Origin: CAYSPU01 sp964432995
GTDB taxonomy: Bacteria > Verrucomicrobiota > Verrucomicrobiia > Limisphaerales > JAHDYP01
NCBI GenBank assembly: GCA_964432995.1
Contig: CAYSPU010000318.1
Span: 1-5,716, forward strand
Reading direction: 5' to 3'
Length of the DNA: 5,716 bases
In this document: in pieces, positions 1 through 5,716 of the stretch
Position numbering within the stretch: the stretch's first letter is position 1
Layout: each line of letters begins with the position of its first letter
Notes under the pieces: generated by a model
Seen by the model: the letters and a program-made list of their open reading frames with translations, nothing else
Told to the model about the DNA's origin: nothing
Database searches by the model: none
Made by a program: the position numbers and the translations under genes

Positions 1-106
1 GCCTCGAGGGGCACGCGCTGGAATCGCGATGCCGGGCTTAGGCGCGGATTTGGGACCTTGAACCTCCTTGCCTCGTCGGGTCGGCCTCCCCAACATCAGT
101 GGCCAG

Positions 107-2041
107 ATGTTGACGTTGTCCGGCATTCGCAAGAGCTACGGTGGGCGGACGCTGTTGGCCGAGGCCGCGCTGCAGGTGAACCGGGGCGATCGGATTGCCC
201 TGGTGGGACCGAACGGCGCCGGCAAATCCACGCTCTTTCGCATCATCCTCGGCGACGAACAAGCCGATGACGGCGCGATCGCCTTGGCTCGCGGAACAAC
301 GATTGGGCACCTGCCCCAGGAGAGCGCTCCTGCCGGGCCGGAGACAGTTCTCGAACTGGCCGCGTCCGTGACGGCAGAGATGGGACAACTGTGGAGAACG
401 CTGGCCGCGGCGGCGGCCGGGGCGCACCTGGAAGAACACACGGTCGCCGAAGCGGAAAACCGGTTCCGCGAACTGGACGGTCACCAACTTCTCGGGCGGA
501 CCCGGCAGATCCTGCGGGGGTTGGGTTTTCGGGAGGCGGATCTTGACCGTCCGCTGCACACGCTCAGCGGCGGGTGGGTGATGCGGACGCACCTCGCGCG
601 GCTGCTGGTGCAGGAAGCCGATCTCCTCCTGCTGGACGAGCCGACGAACCACTTGGATCTCGAGGCGCTGCTCTGGTTCCAGGAATACCTGCGCGGCTAC
701 CCCGGGGGTGTCCTGGTCATCTCCCACGATCGCGAGTTCCTGAATCAACTCGTCGACAGCGTCATCGAAATCCGGGGGTCGCGGCTGGTGCGGTATCGCG
801 GGAACTACGATGCGTATCTCGAACAACACGAGGCGCTCGAGGCGCACCAGCTGGCCGCCTGGAAGAACCAGCAACGCGAGATTGCCCGCCTCCAGCGGTT
901 TGTCGACCGGTTCCGCGCGAAGAACACCAAGGCTTCTCAGGCGCAGAGCAAGCTCAAGATGATCGAGCGGATGGAGAAGATCGACGCTCCGGCGGGCGCC
1001 GAGGCGACGATCGATTTCGAGTTTCCCCAACCGGAACGGAGCGGCCGCCGGGTGATCGCGCTCGAGGGCATTCATCATGCCTACGGGGAGACACCGGTGT
1101 ATCGGGGGTTGGATCTCGAGATCGAGCGCGGCCAGCGCATCGTGCTGGTGTGGCCGAATGGGGCGGGCAAATCGACGCTCCTCAAGATTCTGGCGGGGGT
1201 CGTCACCCCGCAGGCCGGCACGCGCACCCTCGGCCATCAGGTCCACGTCGGGTACTACTCCCAATACCGCGTCGACCGACTGCACCTGGACGCGACAGTG
1301 CTCGAGGAAGCCCTCGACACCCCCCAGGCCATCACCGAGGTGTTCGCGCGCACCGTGCTCGGCGGCTTCTTGTTCCGCGGCGATGACGTCTTCAAGAAGG
1401 TGCGCGTGCTGAGCGGCGGCGAGAAGAGCCGACTCGCCCTGGTCAAACTGCTGCTCGATCCCCCGAATCTGCTGCTCCTGGACGAACCGACCACGCACCT
1501 GGACATCCCCAGCACCGAGATGCTCCTCGCCGCCCTCGAGCCCTTCGCGGGAACGATCGTTTTCATCAGCCACGACGTCTTCTTCCTGCGTCACCTGGCC
1601 AATCACGTCATCCACATCCGCGACGGCCGGCTCACCCACTACCCCGGGGGCTACGACTACTACGCGGAGAAGTCGGCGGCAGCGGCCGCGGTGGCCGCTT
1701 CCGTGGCCCAATGCCGGGCTCCGGTCCCGAAGCCGGAGCCGAGCCGTGCCCAGGCGCGCCGCGAAGAACGACGCCTCGTCGCCGAACAACGCCAGGCACG
1801 GTCCCGTGCCCGACGCGATCAACTGCAGCTCGTCGGGCGACTCGAGAAGGAAATCCACACCCTGGAAAACCGGCAGGCGGAACTCACCCGGCAGATGGAG
1901 GATCCGGCGACCTACGGCGATTCGCGCCAGGCGGTCGAGGTCAGCCGCGAGTTTCAGGAGAACCGGCAGCAATTGGCCGAGCGCACGGCCGAATGGGAAC
2001 AGGCCGCCACGCGCTTGCTCGAACTGGAGGCTGAGGGCTGA
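107..2041 (+). CDS. ABC-F family ATP-binding cassette protein (YheS/Uup-like)
   Basis: This is a 644-residue soluble protein with two ABC ATPase cassettes and no membrane segment, which defines the ABC-F family of ribosome-binding translation factors. Cassette 1 has Walker A GPNGAGKST (34-42), signature LSGGW (153-157), Walker B LLLLDEPTNHLD (173-184) and switch His207. The charged inter-cassette linker (about 232-300, with RFRAKNTKASQAQSK) resembles the P-site tRNA interaction segment of YheS/EttA. Cassette 2 has WPNGAGKST (349-357), LSGGEKSR (435-442), DEPTTHLD (459-466) and SHDV (488-491). An Ala/Pro/Arg-rich stretch and a charged coiled-coil tail (about 545-642) resemble the C-terminal domain of Uup/YheS proteins. 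Trp349 replaces the first Walker A glycine, which is odd. The ATG at 107 is chosen because MLTLSGIRKSYG lines up with usual ABC-F N-termini; an in-frame TTG at 68 would add 13 residues. Neither start has a good Shine-Dalgarno. The family is certain; the subfamily and any role in antibiotic protection are not. Confidence 0.93.
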   Translation: MLTLSGIRKSYGGRTLLAEAALQVNRGDRIALVGPNGAGKSTLFRIILGDEQADDGAIALARGTTIGHLPQESAPAGPETVLELAASVTAEMGQLWRTLAAAAAGAHLEEHTVAEAENRFRELDGHQLLGRTRQILRGLGFREADLDRPLHTLSGGWVMRTHLARLLVQEADLLLLDEPTNHLDLEALLWFQEYLRGYPGGVLVISHDREFLNQLVDSVIEIRGSRLVRYRGNYDAYLEQHEALEAHQLAAWKNQQREIARLQRFVDRFRAKNTKASQAQSKLKMIERMEKIDAPAGAEATIDFEFPQPERSGRRVIALEGIHHAYGETPVYRGLDLEIERGQRIVLVWPNGAGKSTLLKILAGVVTPQAGTRTLGHQVHVGYYSQYRVDRLHLDATVLEEALDTPQAITEVFARTVLGGFLFRGDDVFKKVRVLSGGEKSRLALVKLLLDPPNLLLLDEPTTHLDIPSTEMLLAALEPFAGTIVFISHDVFFLRHLANHVIHIRDGRLTHYPGGYDYYAEKSAAAAAVAASVAQCRAPVPKPEPSRAQARREERRLVAEQRQARSRARRDQLQLVGRLEKEIHTLENRQAELTRQMEDPATYGDSRQAVEVSREFQENRQQLAERTAEWEQAATRLLELEAEG

Positions 2042-2211
2042 GGACGCCCACCGGCGAGGCGTTGGCGAGTCTGGCGGTTGCCCGCAGAGAACGGCGCGTT
2101 GCTCGCCTTGTACGGGTTGGGATGTCCGCAGGTTGAAGTCAGCACCAAGCCGGGGCGGGCCGGTGCAAATTGCCGGTTGACGCTTGGGCTTCAATGGACC
2201 AAAAAAGGGCC
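2042..2211. other. Spacer between the ABC-F gene and purH, with a weak hairpin
   Basis: This 170-base non-coding gap separates two co-directional genes. It contains an imperfect hairpin: GCACC (2142-2146) pairs with GGTGC (2162-2166), and an inner GCC (2149-2151) pairs with GGC (2158-2160) around a six-base loop. No U-tract follows, so it is at best a weak terminator or leader structure. A four-base-pair stem, CGCC (2045-2048) with GGCG (2053-2056), sits just after the ABC-F stop. TTGACG at 2177-2182 resembles a -35 box, but no matching -10 lies at the right distance before the purH start. The gap is long enough for purH to have its own promoter, but I cannot place one. No known purine riboswitch fold was recognised. 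Confidence 0.4.
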
Positions 2212-3807
2212 ATGCCTAGAATTGAGCGGGCACTGTTGTCGGTCTACGACAAGACGGGGCTGGTTCCGTTTGCGCAGAAACTGGTTTCGTTCGGGGTTGA
2301 GCTTCTGTCCACGGGGGGAACGGCCCAGGCGCTGCGGGAGGCCGGCTTGAAGGTCGAGGACGTCAGCGCCTACACGGGCTTTCCCGAGATGCTGGACGGT
2401 CGGGTTAAGACGCTGCATCCCAAGGTGCACGCCGGCTTGCTTTACCTGCGTGGCAACGAAGCGCACGAGCAAGCGGTCGCCCAGCACGGCATCCGCCCGA
2501 TCGACCTCGTGATCGTGAACCTGTACCCGTTCGAGAAGGTGATCACCAAACCCGGGGTCACCCTCGAGGAAGCCATCGAGAACATCGACATCGGCGGGCC
2601 CTCGATGCTGCGCAGCGCGGCCAAGAACCACGCCCACGTGACCGTGGTCATGGACCCGAACGACTACGAGGACGTGGCCGAGCAGATCCGGGCGCAGGGC
2701 GGCACCACGCTGGAACTCCGGCGCAAGCTTGCCATGCAGGTCTTCGCCCGCACTTCGGCCTATGACGCCACCATCGCCTCGCATCTTGTGAAGGTGTTCA
2801 GCCCGCCGGTTGCGGAGGCGGCGGCGGCGCGTCCGGCAGTGGAGGCGAAGCCAGCCGGGGGGCTGCCGGGCTGGCTGCTCGTCGAAGTGCCCCAGGTCCA
2901 GAAACTCCGCTACGGCGAGAACCCGCACCAAGCCGCGGCGCTCTACGGCCGGTTCAACGATTACTTCACCCAGCTTCTGGGCAAGGAACTTTCCTACAAC
3001 AACATCCTCGACGTCTCCGCCGCCGCCCAACTCATCGCGGAATTCGAAGGCGACGCCCCCACGCTGGCGATACTGAAGCACAACAACCCGTGCGGCGTCG
3101 GCCAAGGCGGCCGTCTGCTTGATGGCTGGGAGAAGGCCTACGCCACCGATCGCACCTCCGCCTATGGGGGCATCATCGTCGTCAACCGCCCGGTGGACAG
3201 CGAGGTCGCCCAGGCGATCATGAAGATCTTCAGCGAAGTGATCGTCGCCCCGGACTTCGAGCCGGCCGCGCTCGAGTTCCTGCGCGCCCGCAAGAACCTC
3301 CGTTTGATGCGGGCCAACCGCAGTCTGAGGGACGCCCCTGGTTTGGAGGCGCGCGGTGTCGGGGCCGAATCCTATCTTCTGCAGGAATGGGACCGGCAGA
3401 CTGCCGAGGAGGGCGGCCTCAAGATCGTGACCAAGCGCCAGCCGACCGCGGACGAGCTTCGGGCCATGCTCTTCGGTTGGCGCGTGGCCAAGCACGTCAA
3501 GTCCAACGCCATCGTCTACGCCGGACCGGACCGGACGCTGGGCATCGGCGCGGGCCAGATGAGCCGCGTGGACGCCAGCCGGATCGCCGTCTGGAAAGCG
3601 GGCGAAGCCGGCCTCCCCCTGGTGGGCAGCGTGGTCTGCAGCGACGCCTTCTTCCCCTTTGCCGACGGTTTGATCGCCGCCGCCGAAGCCGGTGCCACGG
3701 CGGCCATTCAGCCGGGCGGTTCCATGCGGGACGCCGAGGTCATCCCCGCTGCTGACGAACGGAACATGGCCATGGCGTTCACCGGCGAACGCCACTTCCG
3801 GCACTGA
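2212..3807 (+). CDS. purH: Bifunctional AICAR formyltransferase / IMP cyclohydrolase
   Basis: PurH catalyses the last two steps of de novo purine synthesis in the cytosol: formylation of AICAR with 10-formyl-THF to FAICAR, then ring closure to IMP. The protein is 531 residues, close to E. coli PurH (529). The N-terminal MGS-like cyclohydrolase domain (about 1-197) has SVYDKTG (10-16), STGGT (33-37), GRVKTLHPKVHAGLL (63-77), NLYPFE (103-108) and NIDIGGPSMLRSAAKNH (124-140). The C-terminal transformylase domain (about 224-531) has LRYGENPHQ (232-240), the catalytic Lys-His pair in LKHNNPCG (K289, H290), SAYGG (316-320), KHVKSNAIVY (427-436), GAGQMSR (446-452) and DAFFPF (478-483). An Ala/Pro/Gly-rich linker of about 25 residues joins the domains. 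ATG 2212 is preferred because MPRIERALLS matches the usual PurH N-terminus; ATG 2194 would add six residues. AGGG at 2206-2209 is very close to the 2212 start, so the start is somewhat uncertain. No other pur gene is visible nearby. Confidence 0.97.
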   Translation: MPRIERALLSVYDKTGLVPFAQKLVSFGVELLSTGGTAQALREAGLKVEDVSAYTGFPEMLDGRVKTLHPKVHAGLLYLRGNEAHEQAVAQHGIRPIDLVIVNLYPFEKVITKPGVTLEEAIENIDIGGPSMLRSAAKNHAHVTVVMDPNDYEDVAEQIRAQGGTTLELRRKLAMQVFARTSAYDATIASHLVKVFSPPVAEAAAARPAVEAKPAGGLPGWLLVEVPQVQKLRYGENPHQAAALYGRFNDYFTQLLGKELSYNNILDVSAAAQLIAEFEGDAPTLAILKHNNPCGVGQGGRLLDGWEKAYATDRTSAYGGIIVVNRPVDSEVAQAIMKIFSEVIVAPDFEPAALEFLRARKNLRLMRANRSLRDAPGLEARGVGAESYLLQEWDRQTAEEGGLKIVTKRQPTADELRAMLFGWRVAKHVKSNAIVYAGPDRTLGIGAGQMSRVDASRIAVWKAGEAGLPLVGSVVCSDAFFPFADGLIAAAEAGATAAIQPGGSMRDAEVIPAADERNMAMAFTGERHFRH

Positions 3808-3809
3808 CG

Positions 3810-3829
3810 CCGGGCGTTCTCGCGCCCGG
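3810..3829. terminator. GC-rich hairpin just after purH (possible terminator)
   Basis: A perfect 7-base-pair stem, CCGGGCG (3810-3816) with CGCCCGG (3823-3829), encloses the six-base loop TTCTCG and starts three bases after the purH stop codon. No run of T follows on the plus strand, so it is not a classical intrinsic terminator. The position in a short convergent gap fits transcription ending from either side or 3'-end protection. Confidence 0.45.
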
Positions 3830-3840
3830 ACGCCTCGCAT

Positions 3841-3865
3841 CCTCCCGGCAGACGCGCGTCGGAGG
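3841..3865. terminator. Second hairpin in the convergent gap (possible bidirectional terminator)
   Basis: CCTCC (3841-3845) pairs with GGAGG (3861-3865), and inside lies the perfect palindrome GACGCGCGTC (3851-3860), with five unpaired bases (3846-3850) on the left side only. It lies 16 bases beyond the radical SAM stop when read on the minus strand. As with the first hairpin there is no T-tract in either direction, so a terminator role is inferred from position only. Confidence 0.35.
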
Positions 3866-3881
3866 TGGTGGCGGCGGCAGG

Positions 3882-4787
3882 TCAGAAGACCTCGACGGTG
3901 AGACCGGTTTCGGCGCGGACACGCTGGGCGATCTGGGAGAGGACCTTGAGAGGGAGGTGGCGGCACTCGGACTTCAGTGTGGGCCGCGTGGCGGAGTAGA
4001 CCTGGACGAGGGAGATCTGCGCGCCACCGGTCTTGAGATCGCGAAGGCAGGCGGCGTACTCGCCGATATCCTCATCGGACGGGGGCTGGCCGTCGAGCAT
4101 GGGGAAGAGGCTCTGGATGACGATCGGCCGCTGTTGGCCGGCGAGCAGGATGTTCTGCCGGATGCGCTCGAACGGGATCGGGGAACGGTTGATGCGGTCG
4201 TAGACGCGGCGCGATCCGGCGTCGAGCTTGAGCCACAGTTCGTCTTTCAGGATGAGGTGGCGCAATCCGCGCTGGACCTGGGGGTGATCGATCAGGGAAG
4301 CGTTGGTGAGCAGGGTGATCTTGAAGAACGGGAACTGGCCGCGGGCGCGGACATGGACGACGGCCTGGACGGCTTCGGCGAACTGGGGGCAGAGGGTGGG
4401 TTCGCCCTCGCCGCTGAGGGCCACGTGGCGGAGTTCGAGCAGTTCGGGGGGAAGGTCCTGGAAGCCGGGCAGGCGGCGCAGGTCGCCGTCGCGCACGCGT
4501 TCGAGGGTGGCGGCCAACTCGGCGGCCATGGCTTCGACATCGCAGGCGCCGTGGTTCTGCGGCTTGTGGCGATCGACTTCGCAGTAGACGCAATCGAAGT
4601 TGCAGCGGCGGTCGAGGTTGAGGTTGACGCCGACGGTGAGGCCGCCGGCGCGCGGGGAGACGGTGACGTAGACGAACCGATTGCCGAGGAAATCGCGCGC
4701 GCCGCCGAAGCAGGTGACCAACCGCCGCCCCGTGGTGGCCGCCGCATCGCGCGGGGGGTGTGTCTGTGGATCCAGCACGGCTCCCAT
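3882..4787 (-). CDS. Radical SAM protein, COG0731-like (TYW1-related), function unknown
   Basis: This 301-residue protein carries the radical SAM [4Fe-4S] motif CNFDCVYC (Cys62, Cys66, Cys69; CxxxCxxC), which should bind the cluster that cleaves S-adenosylmethionine. The lead-in GVNLNLDRRCNFDCVYCEVD (53-72) and the SAM-contacting strand SGEGEPT (125-131) resemble the COG0731 group, Fe-S oxidoreductases related to the wyosine synthase TYW1. Further family-like blocks are FFKITLLTNASLI, LWLKLDAG, YDRINRS and IQSLFPMLDG. No SPASM or second cluster-binding domain is visible and there is no signal peptide, so it is probably cytosolic. The substrate is unknown; TYW1 activity itself belongs to archaea and eukaryotes and should not be assumed here. 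The reading frame stays open upstream to 5141, but that part overlaps the stress protein gene and is a shadow. The start at 4787 is supported by GGAG seven bases upstream. It is probably the second gene of an operon with the stress protein gene, and it converges with purH. Confidence 0.88.
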   Translation of the reverse strand: MGAVLDPQTHPPRDAAATTGRRLVTCFGGARDFLGNRFVYVTVSPRAGGLTVGVNLNLDRRCNFDCVYCEVDRHKPQNHGACDVEAMAAELAATLERVRDGDLRRLPGFQDLPPELLELRHVALSGEGEPTLCPQFAEAVQAVVHVRARGQFPFFKITLLTNASLIDHPQVQRGLRHLILKDELWLKLDAGSRRVYDRINRSPIPFERIRQNILLAGQQRPIVIQSLFPMLDGQPPSDEDIGEYAACLRDLKTGGAQISLVQVYSATRPTLKSECRHLPLKVLSQIAQRVRAETGLTVEVF

Positions 4788-4794
4788 GAGGCGT

Positions 4795-4798
4795 CTCC
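4795..4798 (-). promoter_or_regulatory. Shine-Dalgarno GGAG of the radical SAM gene
   Basis: On the minus strand GGAG lies seven bases before the ATG at 4787-4785, inside the 13-base gap after the stress protein stop codon (4803-4801). It is the only clear ribosome-binding site in the window. It fixes the radical SAM start and suggests translation of the second cistron of a shared mRNA. Confidence 0.65.
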
Positions 4799-4800
4799 GT

Positions 4801-5388
4801 TCAGCTCTCGGACTCGGTCGCGCGCCGGAGGAACTCGTGTTCTTCTTCCCGGACGACCAGGACGGGGCAGGGAGCGTAGCGGACGACGTTTTCGGCCACG
4901 CTGCCCACGAGCACGTGGCGGAGTCCGGTGCGGCCGTGGGTGGACAACACGATGAGATCCGCATCGATCTCCTTGGCGCAGGAGGCGATTTCGTAGGCGG
5001 GTTGCCCCTGCCGGACGGACACGGCGAAGGGGACGGCGTTGCCCACCGTCTTCTGAGCCAGCAGGTCCAGCTCGCGGCTGGTGTTCTCCCGCCACTCGCC
5101 CTCGGGAACCGGGAAGTCCACCGGACCGAATTCGGAGCCAACGAAGTAGTTGGCGGGCATGACGTTCAGCAAGGTGATGCGCGCGGCAAACTGTTTGGCC
5201 AGCGGAACGGCATACGCCAGTGCCTTCCGCGAGCAGTCCGAGAAGTCGATGGGCACCAGGATCTTCCGGAGGCTGAAGGAGGAAGCTGCGCCGCCTCCCT
5301 CGGCGGCGCCTCGCGACAGCAGTTGCTCGTCCTTGCGGTCGACCTCCACCACCACACGGCCGCGTTTCGGGGTCGGTTTTACTTTCAT
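4801..5388 (-). CDS. Universal stress protein (UspA family) with N-terminal extension
   Basis: This 195-residue protein has one Usp domain (about 40-180). It opens with LRKILVPIDFSDCSRKAL, where Asp48 sits at the usual nucleotide-contacting position of the first strand. It closes with DLIVLSTHGRTGLRHVLVGS (144-163) and CPVLVV, the ATP-binding loop of the ATP-binding Usp subgroup; Ser149 replaces the first Gly of the G-x2-G-x9-G-S/T pattern, a common variant. Such proteins bind ATP or AMP, usually dimerise, and help cells survive stress or growth arrest; the exact role here is unknown. The first 39 residues are not part of the fold: a charged segment (RVVVEVDRKDEQLL, 11-24) and a Gly/Ala/Ser linker. 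The start at 5388 is chosen because the sequence further upstream, though open to 5547, reads as non-coding; no strong Shine-Dalgarno is present. It is probably the first gene of an operon with the radical SAM gene. Confidence 0.9.
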   Translation of the reverse strand: MKVKPTPKRGRVVVEVDRKDEQLLSRGAAEGGGAASSFSLRKILVPIDFSDCSRKALAYAVPLAKQFAARITLLNVMPANYFVGSEFGPVDFPVPEGEWRENTSRELDLLAQKTVGNAVPFAVSVRQGQPAYEIASCAKEIDADLIVLSTHGRTGLRHVLVGSVAENVVRYAPCPVLVVREEEHEFLRRATESES

Positions 5389-5562
5389 AGCTTGGCCGAG
5401 GCTGTTAGCGCAACCTAGGAGCGGGCGTAAGCCAGTCACTACACGGACTTTGCCAAGTAATGGACTTTTTTTGGTAGCGCGCCCCAGCCCGGCGACGGAC
5501 GGATGCTGTGCCGACGGATTATGTGCTTGCTGGGCGGGGCGGCACATCGTAGTCGTTTGCCC
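5389..5562. other. Divergent intergenic region
   Basis: These 174 bases separate the stress protein gene (minus) from the exported oxidoreductase gene (plus), so promoters for both should lie here. It includes a seven-T run (5466-5472) in otherwise GC-rich DNA and two copies of GGACTTT (5445-5451 and 5462-5468). I could not find a -35/-10 pair with acceptable matches and spacing in either direction: TTGGCA on the minus strand (5456-5451) has no good -10 partner. No RNA gene was recognised. Confidence 0.5.
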
Positions 5563-5716
5563 ATGTCGACATCGAATCTGCCTTCATTTCAGCCCTTGAA
5601 CCGCCGCAAGTTCATCTTTCTTTCGGGAGCCGCCGCCGGGGCGCTGGCCCTCCCCGCTTGGGCGGCCAAGACTCGCTATCAGTCCGCGGGCGATAAGCTC
5701 AACATCGCCGTCATTG
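5563..5716 (+). CDS. Tat-exported Gfo/Idh/MocA-type oxidoreductase (5' part only)
   Basis: Only the first 51 codons are in the window; the gene continues past the right edge. The N-terminus has a twin-arginine signal: NRRKFIFLSG (13-22, pattern xRRxFxx) followed by an Ala/Gly/Leu hydrophobic stretch and AWA (32-34) as a likely signal peptidase site. This indicates export of a folded, cofactor-bearing protein by the Tat pathway. After it, DKLNIAVI (44-51) is the first beta strand of a Rossmann NAD(P)-binding fold in the form typical of Gfo/Idh/MocA oxidoreductases. Such exported members, often acting on sugars or sugar derivatives, are abundant in Verrucomicrobiota and Planctomycetota. The ATG at 5563 is preferred because it places the RR motif at a normal distance from the N-terminus; there is no clear Shine-Dalgarno. 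The substrate cannot be predicted. The family call rests on a short stretch. Confidence 0.75.
   Translation, partial: MSTSNLPSFQPLNRRKFIFLSGAAAGALALPAWAAKTRYQSAGDKLNIAVI

Noticed and set aside
3..41. Open frame from the left edge ending in TAG at 39-41, possibly the tail of an upstream gene.
   Set aside because: Twelve codons with no recognisable motif are too few to support a gene; a second frame also runs from the edge to a stop at 58-60.
2142..2166. Hairpin upstream of purH as a purine riboswitch.
   Set aside because: It lacks the three-way junction and conserved loop bases of the purine aptamer, and no anti-terminator or U-tract is visible.
38..2194. A 718-codon open frame antisense to the ABC-F gene, and a 591-codon one antisense to purH (2191-3966).
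   Set aside because: Both lie opposite genes with unmistakable conserved motifs, are very rich in Arg, Gly, Pro and Leu without recognisable domains, and are what high-GC codon use produces by chance.
2170..2211. Alternative TTG (2170) and ATG (2194) starts for purH.
   Set aside because: They add 14 or 6 residues before the point where PurH proteins normally begin. ATG 2194 cannot be fully excluded because the 2212 start has only a very close AGGG.
3957..4955. A 332-codon plus-strand open frame across the radical SAM gene and the end of the stress protein gene.
   Set aside because: It is the complement-frame shadow of the radical SAM gene, whose CxxxCxxC motif and operon context are convincing. 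The acidic, Ala/Gly/Val-rich product shows no known fold signature.
4788..5141. Upstream extension of the radical SAM frame to a start at 5141.
   Set aside because: The added 118 residues overlap the stress protein gene in another frame, are low-complexity, and precede a good start with a Shine-Dalgarno at 4787.
5389..5547. Upstream extension of the stress protein frame by 53 codons.
   Set aside because: The extra residues show no family similarity that I recognise, and the DNA includes a T-tract and lower GC, as expected of a promoter region.

Overview
The window is a GC-rich stretch of bacterial chromosome with ordinary housekeeping and accessory genes. Lineage is inferred, not proven. The best clue is the truncated gene at the right edge: a twin-arginine signal followed by the start of a Gfo/Idh/MocA-type oxidoreductase, a gene type multiplied in Verrucomicrobiota and Planctomycetota. 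A universal stress protein with an N-terminal extension, weak or absent Shine-Dalgarno sequences at most starts, and high GC fit the same group. My best guess is Verrucomicrobiota.

Layout, left to right: (1) an ABC-F ATPase (107-2041, +), a two-cassette soluble protein of the ribosome-associated YheS/Uup/EttA type; (2) a 170-base spacer with one imperfect hairpin; (3) purH (2212-3807, +), the bifunctional enzyme for the last two steps of IMP synthesis; (4) a 74-base convergent gap with two GC-rich hairpins; (5) a two-gene operon on the minus strand, transcribed from about 5388 down to 3882, made of a universal stress protein (4801-5388) and a COG0731-type radical SAM protein (3882-4787); (6) a 174-base divergent spacer; (7) the first 51 codons of the exported oxidoreductase (5563 to the edge, +).

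The ABC-F protein and PurH are co-directional but well separated and have no evident functional link. The stress protein and radical SAM gene are separated by only 13 bases, with the downstream gene's ribosome-binding site inside that gap, so they are probably co-transcribed; what they do together is not known. I see no RNA gene, CRISPR array, insertion sequence, integrase or phage gene, and no convincing new system. The most notable details are a Gly-to-Trp change at the first position of the second Walker A motif of the ABC-F protein, and the stress protein/radical SAM pairing.
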